Shown one piece after another: positions 1 through 7,279 of a DNA stretch of 11,895 nt. The stretch comes from Euryarchaeota archaeon UBA13 (lineage in GTDB: Archaea; Thermoplasmatota; Poseidoniia; Poseidoniales; Poseidoniaceae). The stretch spans positions 1 through 11,895 of the forward strand of contig DAHU01000001.1 in NCBI GenBank assembly GCA_002495945.1, in the 5' to 3' direction. Below the pieces are notes generated by a model that worked only from the letters and a program-made list of their open reading frames with translations, searched no databases and was not told where the DNA came from. How positions within the stretch are numbered: position 1 is the stretch's first letter; every line of letters starts with the position of its first letter. Both the position numbers and the translations under genes were made by a program.

Positions 1-8
1 TCAATGAA

Positions 9-524
9 TCAACTGAACCATGAATGCCTTCCCCAATGATTGCGAGGGACAGGTTGATTATTATCAGCATAAAAGACAAAACCGCGTAGAACAGATTTGA
101 GATAATTGCGTAGTTTTGGTCGTATGTAGAATACAAATGGTAGCAGTGATATCGCTTTATTTATGTTAGCAAGAAGGTAGGGGTAAACGGTTATTGACAA
201 ACGACATTTACCGCTATCTAATTCTGTTATCTTCCAAACAACATATGATTGGGGTCCATCTTTCTCACCAATTACTAAATCATAACCAGATTCCTCATTC
301 CAGTTCAAGAATTGCCTGATATAAGTCAAGCCATTGAGATATTCAAGGCGGTCTATGTGACTATTTTCATGCCACTCGATTGGGTCGTTTTGGCGGCAAA
401 ATGGATGACACTCATTCAAATTACCGCTTCGACTAATCAAGGCCCAAAGCTCGGATTTAGTGAGTGAAAATTCCAATTCAGCGTCGACACTTCGACGATT
501 AAGGAATTCAGCCATCTCAGCCAT
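9..524 (-). CDS. SRPBCC (START-like) family protein, hypothetical
   Basis: This encodes a small protein of about 171 residues with no signal peptide, probably cytoplasmic. Its layout resembles the SRPBCC/polyketide-cyclase ligand-binding fold: an N-terminal strand followed by a helix (residues 15-35, ELEFSLTKSELWALIS), a middle of alternating strands (WKITELDSGKCRLSITVYPY, about 97-116), and a long C-terminal helix (about 124-152) that would close the cavity. No catalytic residues can be named, so the ligand and role are unknown. The start chosen is the ATG at 524, which overlaps the last 8 nt of the upstream fasciclin gene; a second ATG at 515 is equally possible. A longer reading from 599 would overlap that gene by 83 nt. 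No clear Shine-Dalgarno sequence precedes either ATG, so translational coupling to the upstream gene is likely. The family call rests on overall pattern and is moderate; the existence of the gene is fairly sure. Confidence 0.6.
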   Translation of the reverse strand: MAEMAEFLNRRSVDAELEFSLTKSELWALISRSGNLNECHPFCRQNDPIEWHENSHIDRLEYLNGLTYIRQFLNWNEESGYDLVIGEKDGPQSYVVWKITELDSGKCRLSITVYPYLLANINKAISLLPFVFYIRPKLRNYLKSVLRGFVFYADNNQPVPRNHWGRHSWFS

Positions 525-3447
525 ACTTTTGCCAGTCGGATCCTGTCCACCAGTATGTGTTTCCATCATCCATTGCTCGCCAGGTATATCCTGCTTCATC
601 TGTCCACTGCCTGAGAAGGGCAGGTTCTGCGACTACAGGTTGTTGAACTACCTCAACGGTTTGAACGGGTTGTGGTTGATAGTTAGCCTGAGCAGCGACT
701 TGCTGAGTTGCTTGACTTGGATAAGCAGTCTCTTCAATCGGTTGTAATTGATTCATCAAACCACCCGAGGAGAAATCCTTAGCTAGCGTTGCTGAAGCAC
801 CCTTACTACGAATGAATAGTACCGCTCCAATTGCTCCGCCAAGGACGAGTAAAACAACCAAACCAATCCAGATGAAGTTATTTGAATCATCGTCGGATGA
901 ACCCTCTGCTTCATCGCTTGCATCATTTACCTCATCGCTTGGTGGCATGATTACTTTGTCCACCACGTGGATGATTCCATTCGAAACCAAGACATCTGAA
1001 TCAGTTACCGTTGAATCGCCGACCATAATCTTACCATCTGCCTTGGATAAAGTAATATTATCTCCGTTAGCCATACTTACCACTTGACCATCTTCAATTT
1101 GAGAAGCCCATATCGAGTCGGAAATGTATACATGGTGTAGCAAAATATCGGTCAGAGTTTCCTTACCTTCATCAGTGTTAAGCGCTGCTAGATTGATGCC
1201 AGCATCGACAAATGCTTGGTCTGTAGGGGCAAACAAAGTAAATGGTCCATCCCCTTGTAGTGTGGTCAACAAACCTGCTTGAATAACAGCGTCTACCAAG
1301 GTATTGTGGACGCCAGTGCACTGTGCAGTCCGTGGGATATCTGTCGGAGTTGCGGTTGGGGTCAACACCTTGTCAATTACGTGAATTACTCCGTTGCTGG
1401 TTGCAACATCAGCAGTGACCACATTAGCATCATTTACCATAACGCCATCACCGACCGTAAAGGACAGAGGAAGCGCATTGACTGCAGTTGCTGATAGACA
1501 ATCGGTCACTGCACTTGATGGAACTTCACTGTCAAGTACGTGATAGAGCAGAATGTCTGACAGGGTTGCCTTACCCTCAGGTGTGTCAAGTGCTGCCAAG
1601 TCAATTCCTGCATCGGCAAACGCTTGGTCAGTCGGTGCAAAGACAGTGAAAGGTCCTTCGCCTTGTAGTGTTGTCAGCAATTCAGCTTGTATAACTGCAG
1701 CAACAAGTGAGTTGTGTACACCAGTACATTGCGCAGTTCGTGGAATATCATTGGGCGTCGAAGTTGGTGACAGAACCTTATCGATTACGTGTATAATTCC
1801 GTTGCTGGCAATAACATCTGCCTGGATTACATTGGCATCATTGACCATCACACCTTCGTTAACTGTGAATGATAATGGTTGACCATTTGCTGCATCGGCA
1901 GACATACAATCAGTTACTGCGCTTGCAGGGACTGAAGAAGATACGACGTGATAAAGTAGGATATCGCTCAGTGTCTGCTTACCTTCAGGGGTGTCGAGTG
2001 CTGCTAAATCAATACCAGCATCGGTGAATGCTTGGTCAGTAGGAGCAAAGACGGTGAATGGTCCATCACCCTCTAAGGTCGCAAGTAATTCTGCTTGAAC
2101 TACTGCAGCAACCAACGAGTTATGGATACCGGTACCTGCTGCGGTTGTTGGAATGTCAACTGGATCTGCTGGAGGCGTCAAAACCTTGTCAATGACGTGA
2201 ATAATACCGTTACTTGTGGTAACATCTGGTCCAGTTACTGTTGCATCGTTGACTTTTACTCCATCAGTCAGATCAAATGTCAAATCGTCGCCGTTTACTG
2301 CAGTTGCAGTCATACCATCAGTTAATGCGCTTGATGGGACGCTGGAATCGACTACGTGATACAGGAGAATGTCGCTCAGAGTTTGCTTACCCTCAGGTGT
2401 GTCAAGTGCTGCTAAGTCTATTCCCGCATCAGTAAAGGCTTGGTCAGTAGGAGCAAAGACAGTGAACGGGCCGTCACCTTGTAGAGTTGTCAATAATTCA
2501 GCCTGAACTACGGCTGCAACAAGCGAGTCATGTGAACCAGTACATTGAGCAGTACGAGGGATATCTCTTGGAGTATCTGTTGGCATCAAGACCTTATCAA
2601 TCACATGGATTAGCCCGTTGCTTGAAATTACGTCAGTCGTTACTACATTGGCATCATTTACCATTACCCCGGATTCGCCAACTGTGAACGATAATGGTTG
2701 ACCATTCGCTGCATCAGCAGACAAACACTCGGTTACAGCAGATGCTGGCACCTCAGATTGAACAACGTGATACAGCAGAATGTTGGAAAGCTCAGATTCG
2801 GTTAATGTAGAAAGATCGACTCCCAAATCGATAAATGCTTGGTCAGTAGGTGCAAAGACAGTGAACGGCCCTTCGCCTTCCAAAGTTGAGAGAAGGTTAG
2901 CATCGCCAATTGCGTTGTATAGAGTGTTGTGAATTCCTGTGCTAGAAGCAGTTGTTGGAATATCTGCTGGTGGCATCAATACCTTGTCGATAACGTGGAT
3001 GATACCATTAGATGCTGCGACATCTGCTTGGGTGACGGTTGCACCACCTACGGTTACGGTAGTTCCATCGTTGGTGAAAGCTACCTTATCGCCATTAATC
3101 ATCTCCGCCATCATGCCATCACTTACGGCACTTGCTGGTACTGAACCATCGAAAACGTGGAACAACAAGATTTGAGTTAGATTGTCTTTTTCTTCCTGAG
3201 TTTGGAAGTTTGCTAAGTCGATTCCTGCATCTGTAAATGCTTGGTCAGTCGGGGCAAATACTGTGAACGGCCCTGTACCCTGCAGAGTGGTTACCAAATC
3301 AACATGGGTTAGTGCGGCCACTAAACTATCGTGAACGGTAGTTCCGGCTGCTACAGTAGGAATGTCTTCGGTTCCGTCGGCGCTAGAAATCGGCAGACTG
3401 GAGGCTAATAGACAGGTCATAATCAAGCATACAATGGTTTTTCTCAT
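517..3447 (-). CDS. Secreted, membrane-anchored protein with six fasciclin (FAS1) domains
   Basis: A 976-residue surface protein, probably for adhesion or cell-envelope interaction as known for FAS1 proteins. Residues 1 to about 23 form a signal peptide. Six FAS1 domains follow at 28-161, 162-294, 295-430, 431-566, 567-702 and 703-837. Each opens with DIP(T/R) and carries the FAS1 H1 box (FTVFAPTDQAF) and H2 box (SNGIIHVIDKVL). An acidic linker (838-857) leads to one membrane span (858-879). The tail of about 97 residues, predicted cytoplasmic, is Gln/Pro-rich and ends in a Trp/Tyr-rich module (948-976: WTDEAGYTW, then YWWTGSDW). The mature protein has six cysteines, which occur in a paired pattern between neighbouring domains. 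The start at 3447 gives a good signal peptide and has a TATA-like box about 28 nt upstream with no Shine-Dalgarno sequence, suggesting a leaderless mRNA. The downstream SRPBCC gene overlaps its stop. Domain assignment is firm; the binding partner is unknown. Confidence 0.93.
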   Translation of the reverse strand: MRKTIVCLIMTCLLASSLPISSADGTEDIPTVAAGTTVHDSLVAALTHVDLVTTLQGTGPFTVFAPTDQAFTDAGIDLANFQTQEEKDNLTQILLFHVFDGSVPASAVSDGMMAEMINGDKVAFTNDGTTVTVGGATVTQADVAASNGIIHVIDKVLMPPADIPTTASSTGIHNTLYNAIGDANLLSTLEGEGPFTVFAPTDQAFIDLGVDLSTLTESELSNILLYHVVQSEVPASAVTECLSADAANGQPLSFTVGESGVMVNDANVVTTDVISSNGLIHVIDKVLMPTDTPRDIPRTAQCTGSHDSLVAAVVQAELLTTLQGDGPFTVFAPTDQAFTDAGIDLAALDTPEGKQTLSDILLYHVVDSSVPSSALTDGMTATAVNGDDLTFDLTDGVKVNDATVTGPDVTTSNGIIHVIDKVLTPPADPVDIPTTAAGTGIHNSLVAAVVQAELLATLEGDGPFTVFAPTDQAFTDAGIDLAALDTPEGKQTLSDILLYHVVSSSVPASAVTDCMSADAANGQPLSFTVNEGVMVNDANVIQADVIASNGIIHVIDKVLSPTSTPNDIPRTAQCTGVHNSLVAAVIQAELLTTLQGEGPFTVFAPTDQAFADAGIDLAALDTPEGKATLSDILLYHVLDSEVPSSAVTDCLSATAVNALPLSFTVGDGVMVNDANVVTADVATSNGVIHVIDKVLTPTATPTDIPRTAQCTGVHNTLVDAVIQAGLLTTLQGDGPFTLFAPTDQAFVDAGINLAALNTDEGKETLTDILLHHVYISDSIWASQIEDGQVVSMANGDNITLSKADGKIMVGDSTVTDSDVLVSNGIIHVVDKVIMPPSDEVNDASDEAEGSSDDDSNNFIWIGLVVLLVLGGAIGAVLFIRSKGASATLAKDFSSGGLMNQLQPIEETAYPSQATQQVAAQANYQPQPVQTVEVVQQPVVAEPALLRQWTDEAGYTWRAMDDGNTYWWTGSDWQKYG
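937..3366 (-). repeat. Six tandem FAS1 domain repeats (about 400-408 nt each)
   Basis: In-gene tandem repeats read on the minus strand as 3366-2965, 2964-2566, 2565-2158, 2157-1750, 1749-1342 and 1341-937. Domains 3, 4 and 5 are each 136 residues and nearly identical over their first half. Domains 2 and 4 share a SADAANGQPLSFTV block, while domains 3, 5 and 6 share the opening DIPRTAQCTG. This points to duplication of a two-domain unit (2+3 and 4+5). Identical protein blocks are encoded with many different synonymous codons, so the copies are not recent. Confidence 0.9.
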
Positions 3448-3471
3448 GTCTATTTTGTTTCAACGGTCCGC

Positions 3472-3479
3472 TTATAATA
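3472..3479 (-). promoter_or_regulatory. TATA-like box of the fasciclin gene
   Basis: The minus strand reads TATTATAA, centred about 28 nt before the ATG at 3447. An archaeal TATA box normally lies about 26-28 nt before the transcription start, so the mRNA would begin at or next to the start codon. The absence of a GGTGA-like motif between the box and the ATG fits a leaderless transcript. Assigned by eye. Confidence 0.5.
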
Positions 3480-3529
3480 GGCTGTTTTTTACTAACCCAT
3501 CCTGCATCGTTGTGAAAACGTAGTAGAAT

Positions 3530-4540
3530 TTAACTAAACATTTGTACAGATTCATCGCCCCAATTAATGGTTTTATTTAACGACAAACCCGCCTTGGTAA
3601 TTTGCTGTGCATCAATGCCTGAAAGATATGGTGATTGATGCTCTACATCTGCTCGAACCAAATAGAACTCATCAACTAAGTTAGCCGACAAAAAGTGCTT
3701 GATTGTTACCGGGCCACCTTCGACCATAAGGCGCTGAATCTCCATATCCCCTAAGCGGTTCAATAAGGCTGGAAGATCAGTAAAATCATCACTGAGCACC
3801 ATGGTCTTGCCACCATCGGTCAGAACTTTGGAGTCTAGAGGAATCCTTCCATTCGGATCGATAACAATTCGCAATGGTTGGCGCTCAGCGGGAACTCGCC
3901 GTATGTTTAACGATGGATTATCGCGTATAATTGTCTCAACACCTACCAAAATCGCATCGGATTCCTTACGCAATTGGTGAACTGCATCAAGACAGCCTTC
4001 CGAAGTAAAGCGACCTGCAGATTGGCTTCGGTCATCGACTGAACCATGTTTGTCAACTGCGAGTTTTACAGTTACTATCGGCTTTCGATGTTCGCACCAG
4101 TACAGAAATTCTCGCATTTGGTGCGCTGCTTCCGCCTCAAGGAGTCCAGTCTCAACCTCAATTCCTGCGTCTATCAGAACCTGAATACCTTGGCCACGAA
4201 CAGTTGGGTTAGGATCGTAATGGGCTACGATAGCCTTCTTGACTCCAGCCCACATCAATGCCTGAGTACATGGCGGAGTACGTCCGAAATGATTGCATGG
4301 CTCAAGAGTAATGTAAGCCGTGGAGCCGTTTGGAGAGTGGCCCTTTTTTTCAGCGTCATGAATTGCCATTTGTTCTGCATGGAGTCCACCTAAATGGTCG
4401 TGCCAACCCTCTGCAATAATCTGCCCATCTTTAACCAGTACGCAACCGACTAATGGATTGGGCGAAACTCGTCCTCGGCCAATTTCTGCTACCTCAAGTG
4501 CTCTTGTCATGAACCGGACATCAGATTCACTCCATTCCAT
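3530..4540 (-). CDS. ribD: Bifunctional riboflavin biosynthesis protein RibD (deaminase-reductase)
   Basis: RibD deaminates the pyrimidine from GTP (2,5-diamino-6-ribosylamino-pyrimidinone 5'-phosphate) and then reduces its ribosyl side chain with NADPH in the riboflavin/FAD pathway; it is cytoplasmic. From the ATG at 4540 the protein has 336 residues. The N-terminal cytidine-deaminase-like domain carries PNPLVGCVLVKDG, the zinc/catalytic motif HAE (H54, E56) and the zinc cysteines in LEPCNHFGRTPPC (C82, C91). The C-terminal RibD_C reductase domain starts near KPIVTVKLAVD and includes the VEGGP motif and LVDEFYLVRA. Both halves look complete. The start at 4540 (MEWSESDVRFM) places H54 close to its position in bacterial RibD (near residue 50); the longer reading from 4612 adds 24 residues with no family match. 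A GGTG lies upstream of this ATG at Shine-Dalgarno distance. The gene stands alone here, without other riboflavin genes, and is divergent from the lipid kinase gene. Confidence 0.93.
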   Translation of the reverse strand: MEWSESDVRFMTRALEVAEIGRGRVSPNPLVGCVLVKDGQIIAEGWHDHLGGLHAEQMAIHDAEKKGHSPNGSTAYITLEPCNHFGRTPPCTQALMWAGVKKAIVAHYDPNPTVRGQGIQVLIDAGIEVETGLLEAEAAHQMREFLYWCEHRKPIVTVKLAVDKHGSVDDRSQSAGRFTSEGCLDAVHQLRKESDAILVGVETIIRDNPSLNIRRVPAERQPLRIVIDPNGRIPLDSKVLTDGGKTMVLSDDFTDLPALLNRLGDMEIQRLMVEGGPVTIKHFLSANLVDEFYLVRADVEHQSPYLSGIDAQQITKAGLSLNKTINWGDESVQMFS

Positions 4541-4635
4541 ACCCTGCACCGAACATTGCGTGTCGCTTTGCATAATTGAGTGCTTGCTTTTACCCAACAG
4601 GGAAGTATTCATTCGTTAAACCCGTATCGGCTATT

Positions 4636-5676
4636 ATGTCCTCTAGCGACTACACGCCTGCAATTATCGAGTTTCTACCCGACTTGACGACTAAGAAAAA
4701 GAAAGGTGTTCACAGACCAATCTATGCCGAAGTATTCGTCAATAACATTAACGCAGGAGATGATGTCGAAGTTGTACATTTGATGGTTAATCCTTACTCA
4801 GGAAAAAAACAAGGAGAGAAAATCGCAAACAACGCTAAACAGATATTTGAGCAGAAATCGATTCAAGTCAATACCCACATCTCAAATTATTCAGGAGAGT
4901 TGATTACTATTGCAGAAAGTCTTGCAGCGAGTGATTCTGACGTCGTTGTGGTTGTTGGTGGTGATGGCAGTCTTTCCGAGGTGATAACTGGATTAATGCA
5001 AGCAAATAGTCAGTGTAGAGTAGGTCTTATTCCCGCTGGAACTGGTAATTCAATGGCCAATGATCTCAAAATCAAGGACACAAAAGATGCTATCAGTAGA
5101 ATATGTAAGGGCGCTTACCAATTTCTTGACCTCGCTAAAGTAGATATGGTTGCCGGACTACCAGGTAACCAACAGGGCAATATGACGAGATATAGCGCTA
5201 ATCTAGTCACTTGGGGACTCGGTGTGGATTCAACTATCAAAGCGGAAAAAATGCGTTGGATGGGGCCAATGCGTTATGATATTGGAATCCTAATGGCGAT
5301 AATGGCTAACAATCGAAGGCACGCTACTTTGACTATAGACGACCATGAAATCGAGGATGATTTTACTTTATTTCTGATTCAAAATAGTCAAACTGGAGGT
5401 TCACTACTGCCTCTTGCCCCCGGTGCTTCGTTAGATGATGGAGAAATGGATATTGGAATTCTAAAGAAAATGAAGCGGGGCCAAATTCTGAAAGCATTTG
5501 GTCAGCTAAAAACTGAAGGCAGACATGTATTTCACCCAATGGTAGATTATTACCGCTTCAAGAGTTTAGAGATTTCAACGCCAAAGCCCACGGCAATCAA
5601 TGTTGATGGAGAGAATATCGGCTCCACACCATTGAAGATGAAAGTAGTTCCAAAGGCAATTCGCATAATCGCTTAA
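4636..5676 (+). CDS. Diacylglycerol/sphingosine-kinase-like lipid kinase (YegS/DagK family)
   Basis: A predicted soluble or membrane-associated lipid kinase that would phosphorylate a lipid alcohol with a nucleoside triphosphate. From the ATG at 4636 it has 346 residues. The DAGK catalytic domain begins near residue 46 (VVHLMVNPYSGKK), with the nucleotide-binding VVVVVGGDGS (103-112) and the PAGTGNSMANDL loop (133-144). The second, beta-rich lobe contains APGASLDDGEMDIGIL (261-276) and ends with NVDGENIG (322-329), both typical of the family. About 40 N-terminal residues, including a KKKK patch, precede the domain and match nothing I recognise. The upstream alternative is a TTG at 4576 that would run into ribD, so the ATG is preferred. 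This is the only plus-strand gene in the window. Its TAA directly abuts the stop codon of the convergent neighbour. The substrate (archaeal ether lipid precursor, undecaprenol-like lipid or scavenged diacylglycerol) cannot be read from the sequence. Confidence 0.88.
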   Translation: MSSSDYTPAIIEFLPDLTTKKKKGVHRPIYAEVFVNNINAGDDVEVVHLMVNPYSGKKQGEKIANNAKQIFEQKSIQVNTHISNYSGELITIAESLAASDSDVVVVVGGDGSLSEVITGLMQANSQCRVGLIPAGTGNSMANDLKIKDTKDAISRICKGAYQFLDLAKVDMVAGLPGNQQGNMTRYSANLVTWGLGVDSTIKAEKMRWMGPMRYDIGILMAIMANNRRHATLTIDDHEIEDDFTLFLIQNSQTGGSLLPLAPGASLDDGEMDIGILKKMKRGQILKAFGQLKTEGRHVFHPMVDYYRFKSLEISTPKPTAINVDGENIGSTPLKMKVVPKAIRIIA

Positions 5677-5685
5677 TCAAAGCGA
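5669..5685. terminator. Short hairpin spanning two abutting convergent stop codons
   Basis: TCGCTT (5669-5674) and AAGCGA (5680-5685) can form a 6-bp stem with a 5-nt loop. This covers the TAA of the plus-strand kinase (5674-5676) and the stop of the minus-strand gene (5677-5679). It could act as a two-way transcription end, but neither side has a good T-tract and the stem is short, so chance is possible. Confidence 0.25.
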
Positions 5686-7212
5686 AAAGTCTGAGAAATC
5701 CTCTTCCTCTTCGAATTTTTGAGGTTCGGGTTCTGGCTCGTAGTCAGGTTGAGGTTCAGCAGGTTGTGGTGATGCTGCCTTTCTTTTCTTAGCAGCCCGA
5801 CGCTTTACTGGTGATTTTGCTGATTTCTTAACTGGTTTTGAATCAGTTCTTACGCTTGTGTAATGTTCAGCACTTCGACGTTCAGGTGATTTAGATACCA
5901 CATTACTAACTGGGGTGTTTTCACGTTTCGTTGCAGGTGGTGTCCACGCCTCTTGTTGACCAAAGACTGATACTGTAGACGCATCTGAAGCCGACAATTC
6001 TTTTTCGAGATTAATTGATTCCTCAGTCGCAACCACGGATGACGAACCACGACCAAACTCACTTGGCCCATCGGAAGAACTTCCCGATAAGGCACTATCG
6101 AGGTCAAATCCGGAGATTCCGGCATCCTCATTCTTAGTTGATTTCTTAGCAGGTGGTTGGCGCTTTTTCGCAGCTTTGTCTTCCTTGTCTGCTTGGCGTT
6201 TTCGTTCCGTTGGGGAAATCGAACCTGACTTTTTATCGCGTTTTAAGTCAGTAGCAACCTTCTTTATTTTGGCTAAACCTTCTTCGCCTAACAATGTCTT
6301 CATTGTTTCTTTAGCACCTTGTCGAACAATCATTTGTGATAGAATAAACATACCAATTGAACCGCCGATTCCAACTATTAGGAAGAAGGTGATGAATCCT
6401 GCTCGGCCAATAAATGGAACATCGCCTAACTTCCATTCATCGCCGTGGTTACCATTCGAACTTACTACTCGTTCATCAATTTCTATTCGATCTACTAAGA
6501 CATATACCGACTGCAGATTATTTGTTCCCACCTTCAAATTGCAGTTATCATCCAAGGTATGAGCAAGGCTGCCTGAATCTTGATAGTATCCATTGGTCTG
6601 AGTTTTACCATCAATAGTAAATGGATTGATTAGATAACCATGAATAGTAATTGGCTTGTGCCATTCAGACAAGGCCAAAAAACCATCATTGATGTTTTCA
6701 GTTGTCGGTATTAAGCCGAGCACATACCAATCAGAATCTGTTTCACTATCAATCGAATCCAAATCGACAGTACCTGCCCTGGTTTCCGGCATCAAAGGAA
6801 GATTCCAGTCTTTGATATCTATTCTTGCTCCTTCACCGTCCTTGACATTGTTAGCATCACTCATCGACATTGCTTGTATCGCAACCGCTGCAGTAACCGC
6901 AGTATCAATGTTTTTTGCTCCATTAATTGGGTCATGCGATTGATAAAATACGCTTGCAGAAAGGTACCCAGTGAACTTTATTGTTGCACTAGCATTTTGC
7001 GCTGGCTCGACCAGTTCACCAATCTCACATCCAATAGGTGTAATTCCTTCATAGGTGGATTTTGAGTCTCCTAAATTTGTAGTAATATCCGTTCCGTCAA
7101 CCGAGAAATCGACGTCAATACCACTGCTGCCCCATTCAGCTGTATCTGTTCCCATACAGCCTGCAAGAAACATGGTGCAGACGAGAAGTAGCGCCAATCG
7201 GGTCCTCCGCAT
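5677..7212 (-). CDS. Predicted lipoprotein with one membrane span and a charged cytoplasmic tail, unknown function
   Basis: A 511-residue protein that I do not recognise as a named family. Residues 1-19 form a signal peptide with a lipobox-like LAGC ending at C19, which suggests a lipid-modified N-terminus outside the cell. The exported part (20-267) is acidic, with two more cysteines (C62, C224) that could pair. It includes an alanine-rich hydrophobic stretch near 103-116 and aromatic segments such as DWYVLGLIP (161-169) and HGYLINPF (191-198). A strong membrane span lies at about 268-295. The tail (296-511) is low-complexity: Lys/Arg-rich at 324-360, Ser/Gly-rich near 375-393, again Lys/Arg-rich at 459-479, then Pro/Glu-rich and strongly acidic to the end. 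The tail may bind nucleic acid, membrane or other proteins; nothing more specific can be supported. The start at 7212 is the one giving the signal peptide. It follows a tRNA gene and is convergent with the lipid kinase gene. Confidence 0.82.
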   Translation of the reverse strand: MRRTRLALLLVCTMFLAGCMGTDTAEWGSSGIDVDFSVDGTDITTNLGDSKSTYEGITPIGCEIGELVEPAQNASATIKFTGYLSASVFYQSHDPINGAKNIDTAVTAAVAIQAMSMSDANNVKDGEGARIDIKDWNLPLMPETRAGTVDLDSIDSETDSDWYVLGLIPTTENINDGFLALSEWHKPITIHGYLINPFTIDGKTQTNGYYQDSGSLAHTLDDNCNLKVGTNNLQSVYVLVDRIEIDERVVSSNGNHGDEWKLGDVPFIGRAGFITFFLIVGIGGSIGMFILSQMIVRQGAKETMKTLLGEEGLAKIKKVATDLKRDKKSGSISPTERKRQADKEDKAAKKRQPPAKKSTKNEDAGISGFDLDSALSGSSSDGPSEFGRGSSSVVATEESINLEKELSASDASTVSVFGQQEAWTPPATKRENTPVSNVVSKSPERRSAEHYTSVRTDSKPVKKSAKSPVKRRAAKKRKAASPQPAEPQPDYEPEPEPQKFEEEEDFSDFSL

Positions 7213-7279
7213 GTTTGGCCTAAAGAGGATTTAGTTTGAGAACTCTTCCATCGTCTGAATTCGGTTTAAACAATAACAA

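Noticed and set aside
525..599. Longer N-terminus for the SRPBCC-like gene, starting at 599
   Set aside because: It would overlap the fasciclin gene by 83 nt, and the added residues are just the other frame of the conserved Trp-rich module.
812..3175. Plus-strand reading frames opposite the fasciclin gene
   Set aside because: They recur at the same place in each repeat as shadows of the real gene and show no domain, signal or ribosome binding site.
937..3366. CRISPR-like or mobile repeat array
   Set aside because: The period is about 400 nt, in frame, and each unit is a FAS1 domain; there are no short identical repeats with spacers.
4541..4612. Longer N-terminus for RibD, starting at 4612
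   Set aside because: The extra 24 residues have no family match, and the start at 4540 gives the normal distance to the HAE motif.
4576..4635. TTG start at 4576 for the lipid kinase
   Set aside because: A rare start codon that would overlap the upstream region of divergent ribD; the ATG at 4636 already leaves ample sequence before the catalytic domain.
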